DNA of 64,000 nucleotides from Paraburkholderia phosphatilytica (GTDB lineage: Bacteria > Pseudomonadota > Gammaproteobacteria > Burkholderiales > Burkholderiaceae): NCBI RefSeq assembly GCF_003443895.1, contig NZ_QQOA01000038.1, positions 1 through 64,000 on the forward strand, read 5' to 3'. Position 1 is the first letter of the stretch; the number at the start of each line of letters is the position of its first letter. Below the pieces are notes generated by a model, which saw only the letters and a program-made list of their open reading frames with translations, was not told the DNA's origin and did not search any database. The translations under genes were made by a program, and so were the position numbers. This document shows positions 1 through 8,728 of this stretch, in pieces.

Positions 1-477
1 CATCTCGCATCTCCTTCGTTACCCGGTAACAATCGATTCGAAACATGTTACCCGGTAACGTCGGACCTTACGACGTGTGGCAGATTTAGCGCTTACCCCA
101 CGTCGAACCCTCTCATAAATAGGGTCGGGCACCGAAAGTGATTCGTAAAGCATCGACAGGTCGTACATTAAATAGCACGCTGGCCTCGCACCGACGCCCA
201 CCTCCCCCAGTGGACGCACGGAGGATTTTCAAGCTGGGTGAGCAAATGATGCGACGTCCCTGTCACGTCGTCCCATCCCACGCGAATTTCGTCGTCTATC
301 GCGGCGCCGCAGGTAAAATTCAGCCCAAAGACTACTAGTTCGCAGTTTGCTCAATGAGCGATATACGAATGTCCACTGGCGCCAGGCGTCGAGGTCATGC
401 GAAAGAAGCACGACCACGAGATTCTGGCGCAATTTTTATGGTCGAACGAGCCGCATCTTCAGAACTGAACTACTCCG
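1..477. other. Island left margin, no gene recognised
   Basis: I see no convincing coding sequence here. The only open frames are short, overlap each other on both strands and resemble nothing I know. The notable structure is a pair of dyad elements at 18-30 and 47-59. The hsdM remnant begins at 478. Confidence 0.5.
18..59. promoter_or_regulatory. Two tandem LacI-type operator dyads
   Basis: The 13-mer GTTACCCGGTAAC occurs at 18-30 and 47-59, start-to-start spacing 29 bp. Each copy has perfect 6-bp arms (GTTACC/GGTAAC) around one central base. LacI/GalR-family regulators bind such odd-centred palindromes with a central CG, and E. coli GntR sites are similar in sequence. The regulated gene is probably left of the window. 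The regulator itself is not visible. Confidence 0.5.
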
Positions 478-612
478 ATGGCCAATCAATTGATACCCGA
501 AACCCTGCAAAGTTGGCTCTGGCAATCCGCGAACGTCCTGCGCGGCTTCATTGACTCCTCCGATTTCAAGAATTACAACCTTGGCCTCCTCTTCCTCAAA
601 CGCTTCTTCTGC
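478..612 (+). pseudogene. HsdM N-terminal fragment (decayed second type I methylase)
   Basis: An ATG at 478 opens about 45 codons that read as the start of a type I methylase: LWQSANVLRG, then DSSDFKNYNLGLLFLKR. This matches the N-terminal helical domain of HsdM subunits (LW..A..LRG..D...YK...LGL.FLKR). After KRF the reading becomes unrelated and stops at 675, without the SAM-binding or NPPF motifs. The intact hsdM at 669 begins with a different N-terminal sequence, so this is a remnant of another hsdM subtype rather than a duplicate. It lies in the leader of the intact operon and in the same orientation. Confidence 0.6.
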
Positions 613-668
613 GCAAAAATCTCCGTCGCGTCGCACACAGCAATAAACAAATTTCAAGGTAATCGAGC

Positions 669-2207
669 ATGCTGACCGGCGAAATCCGAAGCCAAATCAA
701 CGCCATCTGGGACTCGTTCTGGTCCGGTGGAATTTCAAATCCGCTGGAGGTGATGGAACAAATCACCTACCTCCTGTTTATCCGCCGTCTCGACGAGATG
801 CATACGCTGGAAGAGCAGAAAGCCGTCGTCACAGGTAGGCCTCAGGTCACCCGAATTTTTCCGCACGGCAAGGACGAGAAAGGCCGGAAATACAGTGACC
901 TTCGGTGGTCGCGGTTCAAGAATTTTGCGGCGCCGGAGATGTACAGGGTTGTCGGCGAGCACGTGTTTCCATTCCTGCGCGTGCTGGGTGGTCAGGACAC
1001 GACCTATGCCCATCACATGAAGGATGCGCGCTTCACCATCCCGACGCCGGGCCTGCTCGCCAAGGTCGTCGACATGCTCGACCATGTCCAGATGGACGAC
1101 CTGGATACCAAAGGCGATGTCTACGAGTACATGCTCGGCAAGATTGCGAGCGCCGGCCAAAATGGCCAGTTCCGCACGCCGCGCCATATCATCAAGCTGA
1201 TGGTCGCGCTGACCGAGCCGAATGCAGATGATGTCATCTGCGACCCGGCCAGTGGCACCTGCGGTTTCCTGGCCGCAGCCAGTGAGTACCTGCGGAAAAC
1301 GTATCCGAAACTCCTAAGCAATGCGGGCCGTCGCGAGCATTTCCACAACGGCATGTTCCACGGCTACGACTTCGACAACACCATGCTTCGCATCGGCAAC
1401 ATGAACATGGTGCTGCATGGGGTTGAGAATCCAGACATCCAGTACAAGGACTCGCTGGCGCAGGACCATGCCGATGACGAGCAGAAGTATTCGCTCATCC
1501 TGGCCAATCCCCCGTTCGCCGGCTCTCTTGACTACGAGAACACGGCCAAAGACCTGCTGGCCATCGTCAAGACAAAGAAAACGGAACTGCTTTTCTTGGC
1601 GCTGTTCCTGCGACTTCTGAAGCCAGGTGGCCGTGCCGCCGTCATCGTGCCGGACGGCGTGCTGTTCGGCTCATCGAAAGCCCACAAGGAACTACGTCGG
1701 ACCATCGTCGAAGACCAGAAACTCGATGGCGTGATTTCGCTGCCGGCGGGGGCATTCAAGCCCTACGCGGGTGTATCCACCGCCGTCCTGTTGTTCACGA
1801 AGACTGATTCCGGTGGCACAGATAACGTCTGGTTCTATGACATGGAAGCCGACGGCTGGAGTCTCGATGACAAGCGCCAGCCGCTTCTCGACGAGGACAA
1901 ACTGGGTGTGATGCCAACTCAGGCGCTAACCGAGGCGGAGCACGCCAAAAACAATCTCCCCGATGTGCTAGCGCGCTGGCAACAGAGGAATGGAACAGAA
2001 CGGGAGCGGTCACGTACATCCCAGAGCTTCGTGGTACCCAAGGCCGAAATCGCTGCGCAAGGCCACGACCTGTCCATTAACCGATACAAGGAAGTGGTAC
2101 ACGAGGAAGTTGAGCACCTGCCACCACACGAAATTCTGGCAAAGCTGAAAGCACTTGAGGCCGACATTCAGGCCGGAATGGCTGAGCTTGAGGAGATGCT
2201 CAAGTGA
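669..2207 (+). CDS. hsdM: Type I restriction-modification methylase subunit HsdM
   Basis: This is the modification subunit of a type I R-M system. With HsdS it forms the M2S1 enzyme that methylates adenine N6 at a bipartite site. The protein has 512 residues, usual for the family. It shows an HsdM N-terminal helical domain (residues about 8-140), SAM-binding motif I as DPASGTCG at 192-199, and catalytic motif IV as NPPF at 280-283, the signature of N6-adenine methylases. The ATG at 669 is in frame with the N-terminal family sequence. The stop codon overlaps the start of hsdS (TGATG), so translation is coupled. It is the first gene of the hsdM-hsdS-hsdR operon. Confidence 0.95.
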   Translation: MLTGEIRSQINAIWDSFWSGGISNPLEVMEQITYLLFIRRLDEMHTLEEQKAVVTGRPQVTRIFPHGKDEKGRKYSDLRWSRFKNFAAPEMYRVVGEHVFPFLRVLGGQDTTYAHHMKDARFTIPTPGLLAKVVDMLDHVQMDDLDTKGDVYEYMLGKIASAGQNGQFRTPRHIIKLMVALTEPNADDVICDPASGTCGFLAAASEYLRKTYPKLLSNAGRREHFHNGMFHGYDFDNTMLRIGNMNMVLHGVENPDIQYKDSLAQDHADDEQKYSLILANPPFAGSLDYENTAKDLLAIVKTKKTELLFLALFLRLLKPGGRAAVIVPDGVLFGSSKAHKELRRTIVEDQKLDGVISLPAGAFKPYAGVSTAVLLFTKTDSGGTDNVWFYDMEADGWSLDDKRQPLLDEDKLGVMPTQALTEAEHAKNNLPDVLARWQQRNGTERERSRTSQSFVVPKAEIAAQGHDLSINRYKEVVHEEVEHLPPHEILAKLKALEADIQAGMAELEEMLK

Positions 2208-3412
2208 TGCAGTCCCTTGTGGTCGCGCTTGGCGACGTTGCCGCCCTGAATCCCAGAATCGGAAAGAGCTTGCCACTGCCGAATGAATTGGTTGATTTTC
2301 TTCCGATGGCGGGAATCGACGCGGAAGCATCGGTGGCTATTCCGGGAGAGGCCTACCCATATTTTGAAGTGCAAAAAGGGTATACAAATTTCGTGGACGG
2401 CGACGTGTTGGTCGCCAAAATTACCCCTTGCTTTGAAAATGGGAAAATTGCACAAGTCAAGCTCCGCCAGAAGTTTGGATTTGGGTCCACCGAGTTTCAT
2501 GTAATTCGTCCCAATGCGGAAAAGCTTGACGCCCGCTATCTCGCTCACTTCCTCCGCACAAAAGAGGTTTTACTTGAAGGCGAAAAGAGGATGACCGGGA
2601 GTGCGGGTCAGCGGCGCGTTCCCCGTACATTTTTGGAGTCACTTTCAATCCGAATCCCCCCACTTGCGCAACAAAGACGCATCGCTGCCATTCTCGATAA
2701 GGCCGACGAGTTGCGCGCGAAGCGGAAGGAAGTACTTGCGCTGCTGGATAGCATGGCGCAGTCGATTTTCGTCGATATGTTTGGGGACCCAGCTACAAAT
2801 TCTGGGCGTTGGCTAAAAAAATCGCTTATTGACCTATGTGCCAAGGCGGATGATATTCGATGTGGTCCTTTTGGTACTCAACTCTCTGCGAGTGAATTCC
2901 GCGAGGAGGGGGTTCCGCTTTGGGGAATTCGAAATGTTAACGCAAAATTTGAGCGCCCAACCGTAGAATTTCTCACTCCGGAAACCGCAAAACGGTTGGC
3001 TCAGTATTCCATTGAGCCCCGCGATATAGTCATGACACGAAAAGGAACAATTGGAAATTGTGCTGTCTACCCAGAGCATTTCGAGTCAGGGGTGATGCAC
3101 TCAGATTTGTTGCGTATTCGCGTCGACCCCAAAAAATGCCTTCCGGAGTTTATTGCTCATCAGCTCCACCACAGCCGGGATGTCGAACGACAAATTTCGA
3201 TGGTTAGTAGCGGTGCTGTAATGCCGGGAATAAATGTAACGAAATTGAAGGGACTCGAAATTCAAGTTCCAGAGCTCGAATTGCAGAAGAGGTTTCAGGA
3301 GCGAGTGACGCAGTTGGGGAGCGTCATTGAGCTTCATAACGAGGCGCGCAAAGAAGCTGACAATCTATTTTCCTCGCTTCAGGCAAAAGCATTTTGGGGG
3401 CAATGTAATTGA
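2207..3412 (+). CDS. hsdS: Type I R-M specificity subunit HsdS
   Basis: This is the DNA-recognition subunit, which brings HsdM and HsdR to one bipartite target. It has about 401 residues and two target-recognition domains: residues about 1-150 and about 200-375. Each ends in the conserved helical spacer; the first reads LAQQRRIAAILDKADELR (about 150-185) and the second LELQKRFQERV. The ATG at 2207 shares one base with the hsdM stop; a GTG at 2204 is the in-frame alternative. The middle of the gene looks AT-richer than hsdM and hsdR, as is common for horizontally swapped specificity genes. The target sequence cannot be read from the protein. Confidence 0.93.
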   Translation: MQSLVVALGDVAALNPRIGKSLPLPNELVDFLPMAGIDAEASVAIPGEAYPYFEVQKGYTNFVDGDVLVAKITPCFENGKIAQVKLRQKFGFGSTEFHVIRPNAEKLDARYLAHFLRTKEVLLEGEKRMTGSAGQRRVPRTFLESLSIRIPPLAQQRRIAAILDKADELRAKRKEVLALLDSMAQSIFVDMFGDPATNSGRWLKKSLIDLCAKADDIRCGPFGTQLSASEFREEGVPLWGIRNVNAKFERPTVEFLTPETAKRLAQYSIEPRDIVMTRKGTIGNCAVYPEHFESGVMHSDLLRIRVDPKKCLPEFIAHQLHHSRDVERQISMVSSGAVMPGINVTKLKGLEIQVPELELQKRFQERVTQLGSVIELHNEARKEADNLFSSLQAKAFWGQCN

Positions 3413-6400
3413 GCAACTTCGCCTTCCTCCAACCCGAGTGGTCCTTCCTCTATGAAGATGCACGCAAGGCGGAAGGCGCAGTCAATGGCGACCCGCGGGT
3501 CGCCTGCATCTATGCTCGCAGATGCCTAGAGCTCGCGGTCGCCTGGCTGTATTCCCACGACAGCACCCTGAAGCAACCGTACCAACACACGCTCAGTGCC
3601 TACATTTACGAGGCCACGTTCCGCAACGGCGTTGGGCAGGCGGTGTTCATCAAGGCCCAGCTCATCAAGGACCTTGGCAACGAGGCCGCCCACAGCCAAA
3701 AGAAACTTTCGCAATCGGATGCGCTGAACGCAATTCGCGAGCTCTTCCATTTCTGCTATTGGGTTGCACGCACCTACGGGCGCCGTTCCCGGCCAGAGCC
3801 GGGCAAGTCCTTTTCCATTGACCTGATTCCTGCCGCTTCGGCCGCGCCCCAGCAAACGCAGGCCCAGCTCCAGAAGCTGACTCAGGAGCTCCAGCAGCGC
3901 GACGACAACCTGTCCGCGCTGCGTGCCGACCACGAGCAGACCAAGGACGAACTGGAGCGGCTGCGTGCTGAGATAGCTGCCGCCAAGGCTGCCAATACCG
4001 TCCAGCCAGACACCCACGACTACTCTGAAGCCGAGACCCGCAAGGCTTATATCGACCTCCTACTAAAGGAAGCCGGATGGACTCTCGACCCGGTCAAAAA
4101 TTTCGAGGTCGAGGTTACCGGCATGCCGAACGGACAAGGCGTGGGCTATGCCGATTACGTGCTCTGGAGCGATGACGGCAAGCCCCTCATGGTCATCGAG
4201 GCCAAGCGGACCACGAAGAGCGCCACGCTCGGCCAGCAGCAGGTGAAGCACTATGCCGACTGCCTTGAGAAGATGTATGGGCAACGCCCCGTCATTTTTT
4301 ACTCGAATGGCTACGAGCACTGGATGTGGGATGACCACTTCTATCCGCCACGCGAGGTGCAGGGTTTCTACAAGAAGGATGAGCTGGAACTTCTGGTCCA
4401 GCGCCGGTCCAGTCGCAAGAAGCTGGGCGAGACGCTGATTGATGGAGACATCATCGAGCGCCATTACCAGACCCGCGCGGTCCGGCGCGTCGGGGAGACA
4501 TTCGAGAAAGAAAACCTGCGCAAATCCCTTCTCGTTATGGCAACCGGCTCGGGCAAAACGAGAACGGTAATTGCCCTCGCAGACGTGCTGATGCGGGCGA
4601 ACTGGGCAAAGCGGATTCTCTTCCTGGCCGACCGCGTGGCGCTGGTCAACCAGGCAGTGAACGCGTTCAAGACACATCTTCCGTCATCGTCGCCTGTCAA
4701 CCTGGTGACCGAGAAGAACACGGATGGCCGTGTGTACGTGTCCACGTACCCCACGATGATGAAGCTCATTGACGAGGCCTTTGACGGCAACCGTCGCTTC
4801 GGAGTGGGCTACTTCGACCTAGTCATCATCGATGAGGCGCACCGTTCGGTGTACCAGAAGTACCGCGCGATTTTCCGATACTTCGATTCGATGCTCGTGG
4901 GACTGACTGCCACCCCGCGCGACGAAATCGACAAGAATACCTATGGCCTCTTTGACCTCGAACCCGGTGTTCCAACCGATGCCTATGGCCTGGATGATGC
5001 CGTGACTGAGGGTTATCTCGTCCCACCCGTTGCCGTATCTGTTCCGCTCAAATTCCAGCGCCAGGGCATCAAATATAACGACCTGTCGGAGGAAGAAAAA
5101 GAGGAATGGGACGAAAAGGACTGGAACGACGAAGGCACAGCGCCTGATGAAGTCGGCTCGGAAGACCTGAACAAATGGCTGTTCAACACCGATACTGTCG
5201 ACAAGGCGCTCGAGGTGTTGATGCAACTGGGTCACAAGGTTGCGGGTGGTGACCGTCTTGGCAAGACCATCATCTTCGCCAAGAACAACGACCACGCCGA
5301 TTTCATCGCCGAGCGTTTCAACGTGAACTATCCCCACTACAAGGGGAAGTTTGCCCGTGTGGTGACTTACAAAACCGAGTACGCACAGTCGCTCATCGAC
5401 GATTTCTCAGACAAGGACAAGGCGCCTCATATCGCTATTTCCGTCGACATGCTGGATACGGGTATCGATGTGCCGGAGGTCGTGAATCTGGTGTTCTTCA
5501 AGGTCGTGCGCTCGAATACCAAGTTCTGGCAAATGCTGGGACGCGGCACCCGCCTGTGCAAGGACCTGTTTGGCCCCGGGCAGGACAAGAAGGATTTTTT
5601 CGTTTTCGATTTCTGCCAGAACCTCGAATTCTTCAGCCAGAACCCGAAGGTCTCGGAAGGGGCGACTGCCGAATCTCTCACCACTCGACTGTTCAGGTCG
5701 CGGGTCGAAATGCTAGTGGAGCTTGATAAGCGGCTTAAAGATGAGACGGACGATGCTGCAGATGGTGAGCTGACCGTCGAAAAGCTCCGTGGCGACACGG
5801 CTACGCTGCTGCAGGAGCGTGTTGCTGCGATGAATCTGGATAATTTTGTAGTCCGTCCACATCGGCAATACGTCGAGCGATATGCTGTCGGCGAAGCTTG
5901 GAGCTCGCTCGGTGACGAGCAGGTTCATGAGCTGAATGCCCATGTAGCTGCACTTCCGTCCGAGCAGGCCGACGAGGATGAAGAGGCAAAGCGTTTTGAT
6001 ATTCTGGTTTTACGAACCCAGTTGGCCGTTCTGCAGGCTGCGCCGTCGTTCCCTGGCCTTCGGGAAAAGATTCAGGCCATTGCCAGCGCGCTCGAGGAGC
6101 AGATGGCGATTCCCGCTATCAAGGCAGAAGCTGAACTCATCCAGGCAGTTGCTGGCGAAGAGTGGTGGCAAGATGTGACGGTCCCGATGCTGGAGACTGT
6201 CCGGCGACGTCTCCGGGCCCTGGTCAGGTTGATTCCGAAAGGGCAGAAGCGGATTGTTTACACCAGCTTCGAGGACGAACTCGGAGACATCGGCTTCATC
6301 GAGTTGCCCCAAGTGATGGCGGGACTAAACATGCAAAAGTTCCGGGAGAAAGCGCGTCAGTTTCTCCGAGAGCATGAATCCCATCTGTCGTTGCAACGTC

Positions 6401-6795
6401 TGCGACGAAACCAGCCGTTGACGCCGTCTGACCTGGAGGAGCTGGAGCGCATGCTGGTCGAAGCGGGCGGCACGCCTGCGCTCATCAACGAGGCCAAAGC
6501 GAAGAGCCATGGTCTTGGTATCTTTATCCGCTCCCTGGTCGGTCTTGACCGTGAAGCGGCCGCTGCCGCTTTCAGCACCTTTATTCAGAGAACCACAGCA
6601 ACAGCGGACCAAATCGAATTCATCGACCTGATTGTTCAGGAGCTGATGCAGAACGGCGTCATGGAGGCCGGTCGACTCTTCGAATCGCCGTTCACTGACA
6701 TCAATGCACAGGGGCCGTTCGGGGTGTTTCCCGAAGCAACGGTGACGCAAATAGTGCGCGTTCTGGCGGAAATTCGAGAACGAGCAGTTGCTTAA
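3409..6795 (+). CDS. hsdR: Type I R-M restriction endonuclease HsdR with N-terminal DUF4145
   Basis: This is the motor and nuclease subunit of the type I system. The 1128-residue protein begins with a DUF4145-like domain (about 1-130) and a charged coiled coil (about 155-195). The PD-(D/E)XK nuclease follows at about 246-268 (YADYVLW, then VIEAKR). The superfamily-2 translocase has Walker A ATGSGKT (about 378-384), DEAH (about 474-477) and GLTATP (about 498). The C-terminal region is EcoEI-type. The start is TTG at 3409 in TTGA, overlapping the hsdS stop by 4 nt, so translation is coupled. All main motifs are present, so the system looks functional. Confidence 0.95.
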   Translation: MSNFAFLQPEWSFLYEDARKAEGAVNGDPRVACIYARRCLELAVAWLYSHDSTLKQPYQHTLSAYIYEATFRNGVGQAVFIKAQLIKDLGNEAAHSQKKLSQSDALNAIRELFHFCYWVARTYGRRSRPEPGKSFSIDLIPAASAAPQQTQAQLQKLTQELQQRDDNLSALRADHEQTKDELERLRAEIAAAKAANTVQPDTHDYSEAETRKAYIDLLLKEAGWTLDPVKNFEVEVTGMPNGQGVGYADYVLWSDDGKPLMVIEAKRTTKSATLGQQQVKHYADCLEKMYGQRPVIFYSNGYEHWMWDDHFYPPREVQGFYKKDELELLVQRRSSRKKLGETLIDGDIIERHYQTRAVRRVGETFEKENLRKSLLVMATGSGKTRTVIALADVLMRANWAKRILFLADRVALVNQAVNAFKTHLPSSSPVNLVTEKNTDGRVYVSTYPTMMKLIDEAFDGNRRFGVGYFDLVIIDEAHRSVYQKYRAIFRYFDSMLVGLTATPRDEIDKNTYGLFDLEPGVPTDAYGLDDAVTEGYLVPPVAVSVPLKFQRQGIKYNDLSEEEKEEWDEKDWNDEGTAPDEVGSEDLNKWLFNTDTVDKALEVLMQLGHKVAGGDRLGKTIIFAKNNDHADFIAERFNVNYPHYKGKFARVVTYKTEYAQSLIDDFSDKDKAPHIAISVDMLDTGIDVPEVVNLVFFKVVRSNTKFWQMLGRGTRLCKDLFGPGQDKKDFFVFDFCQNLEFFSQNPKVSEGATAESLTTRLFRSRVEMLVELDKRLKDETDDAADGELTVEKLRGDTATLLQERVAAMNLDNFVVRPHRQYVERYAVGEAWSSLGDEQVHELNAHVAALPSEQADEDEEAKRFDILVLRTQLAVLQAAPSFPGLREKIQAIASALEEQMAIPAIKAEAELIQAVAGEEWWQDVTVPMLETVRRRLRALVRLIPKGQKRIVYTSFEDELGDIGFIELPQVMAGLNMQKFREKARQFLREHESHLSLQRLRRNQPLTPSDLEELERMLVEAGGTPALINEAKAKSHGLGIFIRSLVGLDREAAAAAFSTFIQRTTATADQIEFIDLIVQELMQNGVMEAGRLFESPFTDINAQGPFGVFPEATVTQIVRVLAEIRERAVA

Positions 6796-7131
6796 ATCGA
6801 CAACGTGCACACTAGCGCGCATGCTGCTGGTGAGCCGTAGCCAGCCCGATTTGCGGCCGCCATATTGAGCGCCATAAACGCGGCATTCAGCAAGAAGCGC
6901 TGCTGCGGAAAAAGGTTTCGCTGGGAATTTTTATTGGCCCGACCGGAACACGGAACGATGCGAGGAACTGGTCGATGGCCCGACCTATAATTGTTGCAAA
7001 AGCTGAGAGAACAACGGCCGCCTCAACTGAGGTGGCCGTTGTTCGTTTTAGGCGGCTTGTACAACAAACGCATTAGCCAACGCTATCGGGAGGCGCAGAA
7101 CCATAAATTTCTCACGTTAGCCTCATTAGAA
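6796..7131. other. Intergenic, no gene recognised
   Basis: The stretch after hsdR holds a strong hairpin terminator at 7009-7044. I see no other recognisable feature; the open frames through it are short. Confidence 0.4.
7009..7044 (+). terminator. Intrinsic terminator hairpin downstream of hsdR
   Basis: The left arm (7009-7024) and right arm (7029-7044) pair over 16 bp, with one G-U, around a 4-nt loop. The stem contains ACAACGGCC/GGCCGTTGT. GTTTTA follows on the plus strand. It is about 215 bp after hsdR and is one of three related hairpins in the island (also 9202-9232 and 21702-21734). Confidence 0.65.
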
Positions 7132-7526
7132 TTGCGTGCGTCGGCTTATCATGAATCGGGCCATAAGACTATTTACGAGCACTTCAGGGGGCTGGTGATG
7201 CCGCCGTGTAGAAAAACGATAGTGGGAACGCAGCAGAGCGTGCATGGCTCGGGCATTTCAAACCACGCGTCTGCCCGACGAAAATGCTCGGCCCGAAGAT
7301 AGCGAGTGGATGTCTCGCGCCGGCGCTATCTGAAGATTGGAAGGTCCTCGTCGGTATGGCGGGCCTGCTTGCCGAAGAAATGCTGCACTTTGGCGATGAT
7401 GACCTCGTCACCTTCGCAGTAAATCTGTGCGACAAAATCGTGGCAGGCGATAGTCACAGCCCTTCCATGATGCGCGACGTCACAAACTTTCCGTCGAAAT
7501 TATTACTAGCCGACACGTATCGATGA
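7132..7526 (+). pseudogene. Frameshifted HExxH metallopeptidase-like protein
   Basis: From a TTG at 7132 the frame reads RASAYHESGHKTIYEHF, a zinc-peptidase HExxH helix of the 'YHEAGH' kind. It then loses sense near 7216. In the next frame, after the five-A run at 7212-7216, sense resumes: GCLAPALSEDWKVLVGMAGLLAEEM, ending at 7526. AYHEAGH followed by AG..AEE is the layout of small M41-like or MGE-borne peptidase-like proteins. A single slip in the poly-A run would join the halves into about 130 residues. Either the gene is broken or programmed slippage occurs; decay is more likely. Its 3' end overlaps the end of the opposing gene. Confidence 0.45.
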
Positions 7527-8276
7527 GACGGCTCTATGTACGGCGAGATAAAAGGTCCATATCTCAGCGACTACATCCTTATCCAGAATCCCTCCCTGTA
7601 ATGCGATTTGGGCATAGTCCTCGAATTGCGGAAAGTCGGGTTGAGGCCCCTTCTCCTGAATGCGGCGTCCAGGGCCTTCTACGAACGCGAGCCAGATTGC
7701 GGAGAGAGGGGACTCTGAGTACCCCTCCCGATAGTACTTCCGTTCCCAAAAGCGAAGCGTTTGCGTGAGATACGACCAAATCCGCAGGTATTCGGGCGCA
7801 ACGGAAGTAGGCTTGTCGATTGCTCGTTTTCTCGTCTTTAGGTCCTTCAACGAGGGGGTTGGTTGACCCCGTACAATTTCTCCCGACGATTTCCAGCTAC
7901 GTTCGACGCCTAGAGTCGCTCTTTCTTCCACAATCGACGGGTTATCTATATAGCGGATATCGAGCTTCCAAGACGGTTCTGCGGCGAAAAAGGCTGCTAA
8001 AAAGCTGGTCCTGGCATCCCTGTCATATACGTTTGACGAAGAGTTTACGAGCTCGATGACAATGGTCTCTTCATCGCCACGCTTTGCGGCCTCATCCTGA
8101 GCTATGCGTCTTGCGGGCTCATCCGGAAGAGCTCTGCGTCGCGCAATACCGTCCGGAATGAATGTGCGTCCCCTAAATTGGAGACGCTCTTCCAGGCGAA
8201 CATCATATCCTTTGCTTTCATACTCCAGCCTAATCAGTTCAAGCTGAGCTCGTTCACTTAACGCTCGAGTTACCAC
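7506..8276 (-). CDS. Unknown protein with PD-(D/E)XK-like N-terminus, partner of RusA-like gene
   Basis: This 256-residue protein belongs to no family I can name. Its N-terminal half has the look of a restriction-nuclease fold: a helix with GYDV, then strands with FIPDGIARRR (about 37-46) and ETIVIELVNSS (about 70-80), which fit the PD...ExK pattern. The lysine is absent (ELV in place of ExK), so catalysis is uncertain. The C-terminal half (about 150-256) is helical and rich in Trp and Tyr. The ATG overlaps the end of the upstream RusA-like gene by 7 nt, so the two are co-translated. Neighbouring defence genes suggest an antiviral role, which is inference. Confidence 0.7.
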   Translation of the reverse strand: MVTRALSERAQLELIRLEYESKGYDVRLEERLQFRGRTFIPDGIARRRALPDEPARRIAQDEAAKRGDEETIVIELVNSSSNVYDRDARTSFLAAFFAAEPSWKLDIRYIDNPSIVEERATLGVERSWKSSGEIVRGQPTPSLKDLKTRKRAIDKPTSVAPEYLRIWSYLTQTLRFWERKYYREGYSESPLSAIWLAFVEGPGRRIQEKGPQPDFPQFEDYAQIALQGGILDKDVVAEIWTFYLAVHRAVSSIRVG

Positions 8277-8728
8277 CAGACACCTCCGGTCGGAGAATAT
8301 GACTCAATCTTTATGGCCGTTGCGAATTCACGAGTTCCGTTTACTAGACCCGTTTGGTGTCGTATTGCTTCAAGAAGTACCGCCGCGTTGGACCCTTGGA
8401 CGACGAAGGATGACCCTGGAGTGTCCTTGAGGCGATGTGCAACCACGCGCTGAATATGCTTGTCGTTGTCGAAGACAACTTTATTTAAGGCGTCTATGGT
8501 CCACTTCACGCCATTGTCGACGTCGGCGTACGAATTGCTCGGAGGAAACCAAAATATTTTTGCCATGGTTTCACCAGTCACTACCTTTCCTATGTCAGCA
8601 ATCGGTCGGTTGAGCAGTTTCTCTAGTCGTGCCGTTTTACGCACGTTCCGCTTCCAAGCTCTTTTCTTGCTTGAATCGTTCACTGACGCGGGGCGTCCTA
8701 AAACTAGAATTTCGAATGGAAGCTGCAT
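8270..8728 (-). CDS. RusA-family Holliday junction resolvase-like nuclease
   Basis: This 152-residue protein has the RusA fold signature YADVDNGVKWTIDALNKVVF, followed by DNDKHI. The acidic residues D69 and D71, K75, and D87/D89 fall where E. coli RusA has D70, D72, K76 and D91. RusA enzymes cut four-way junctions and are usually carried by lambdoid prophages. No other phage gene is nearby here; the partner is the unknown 256-residue protein that overlaps it by 7 nt. The pair is transcribed away from the NACHT gene. It may cut branched phage replication intermediates, which is inference. Confidence 0.75.
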   Translation of the reverse strand: MQLPFEILVLGRPASVNDSSKKRAWKRNVRKTARLEKLLNRPIADIGKVVTGETMAKIFWFPPSNSYADVDNGVKWTIDALNKVVFDNDKHIQRVVAHRLKDTPGSSFVVQGSNAAVLLEAIRHQTGLVNGTREFATAIKIESYSPTGGVWW

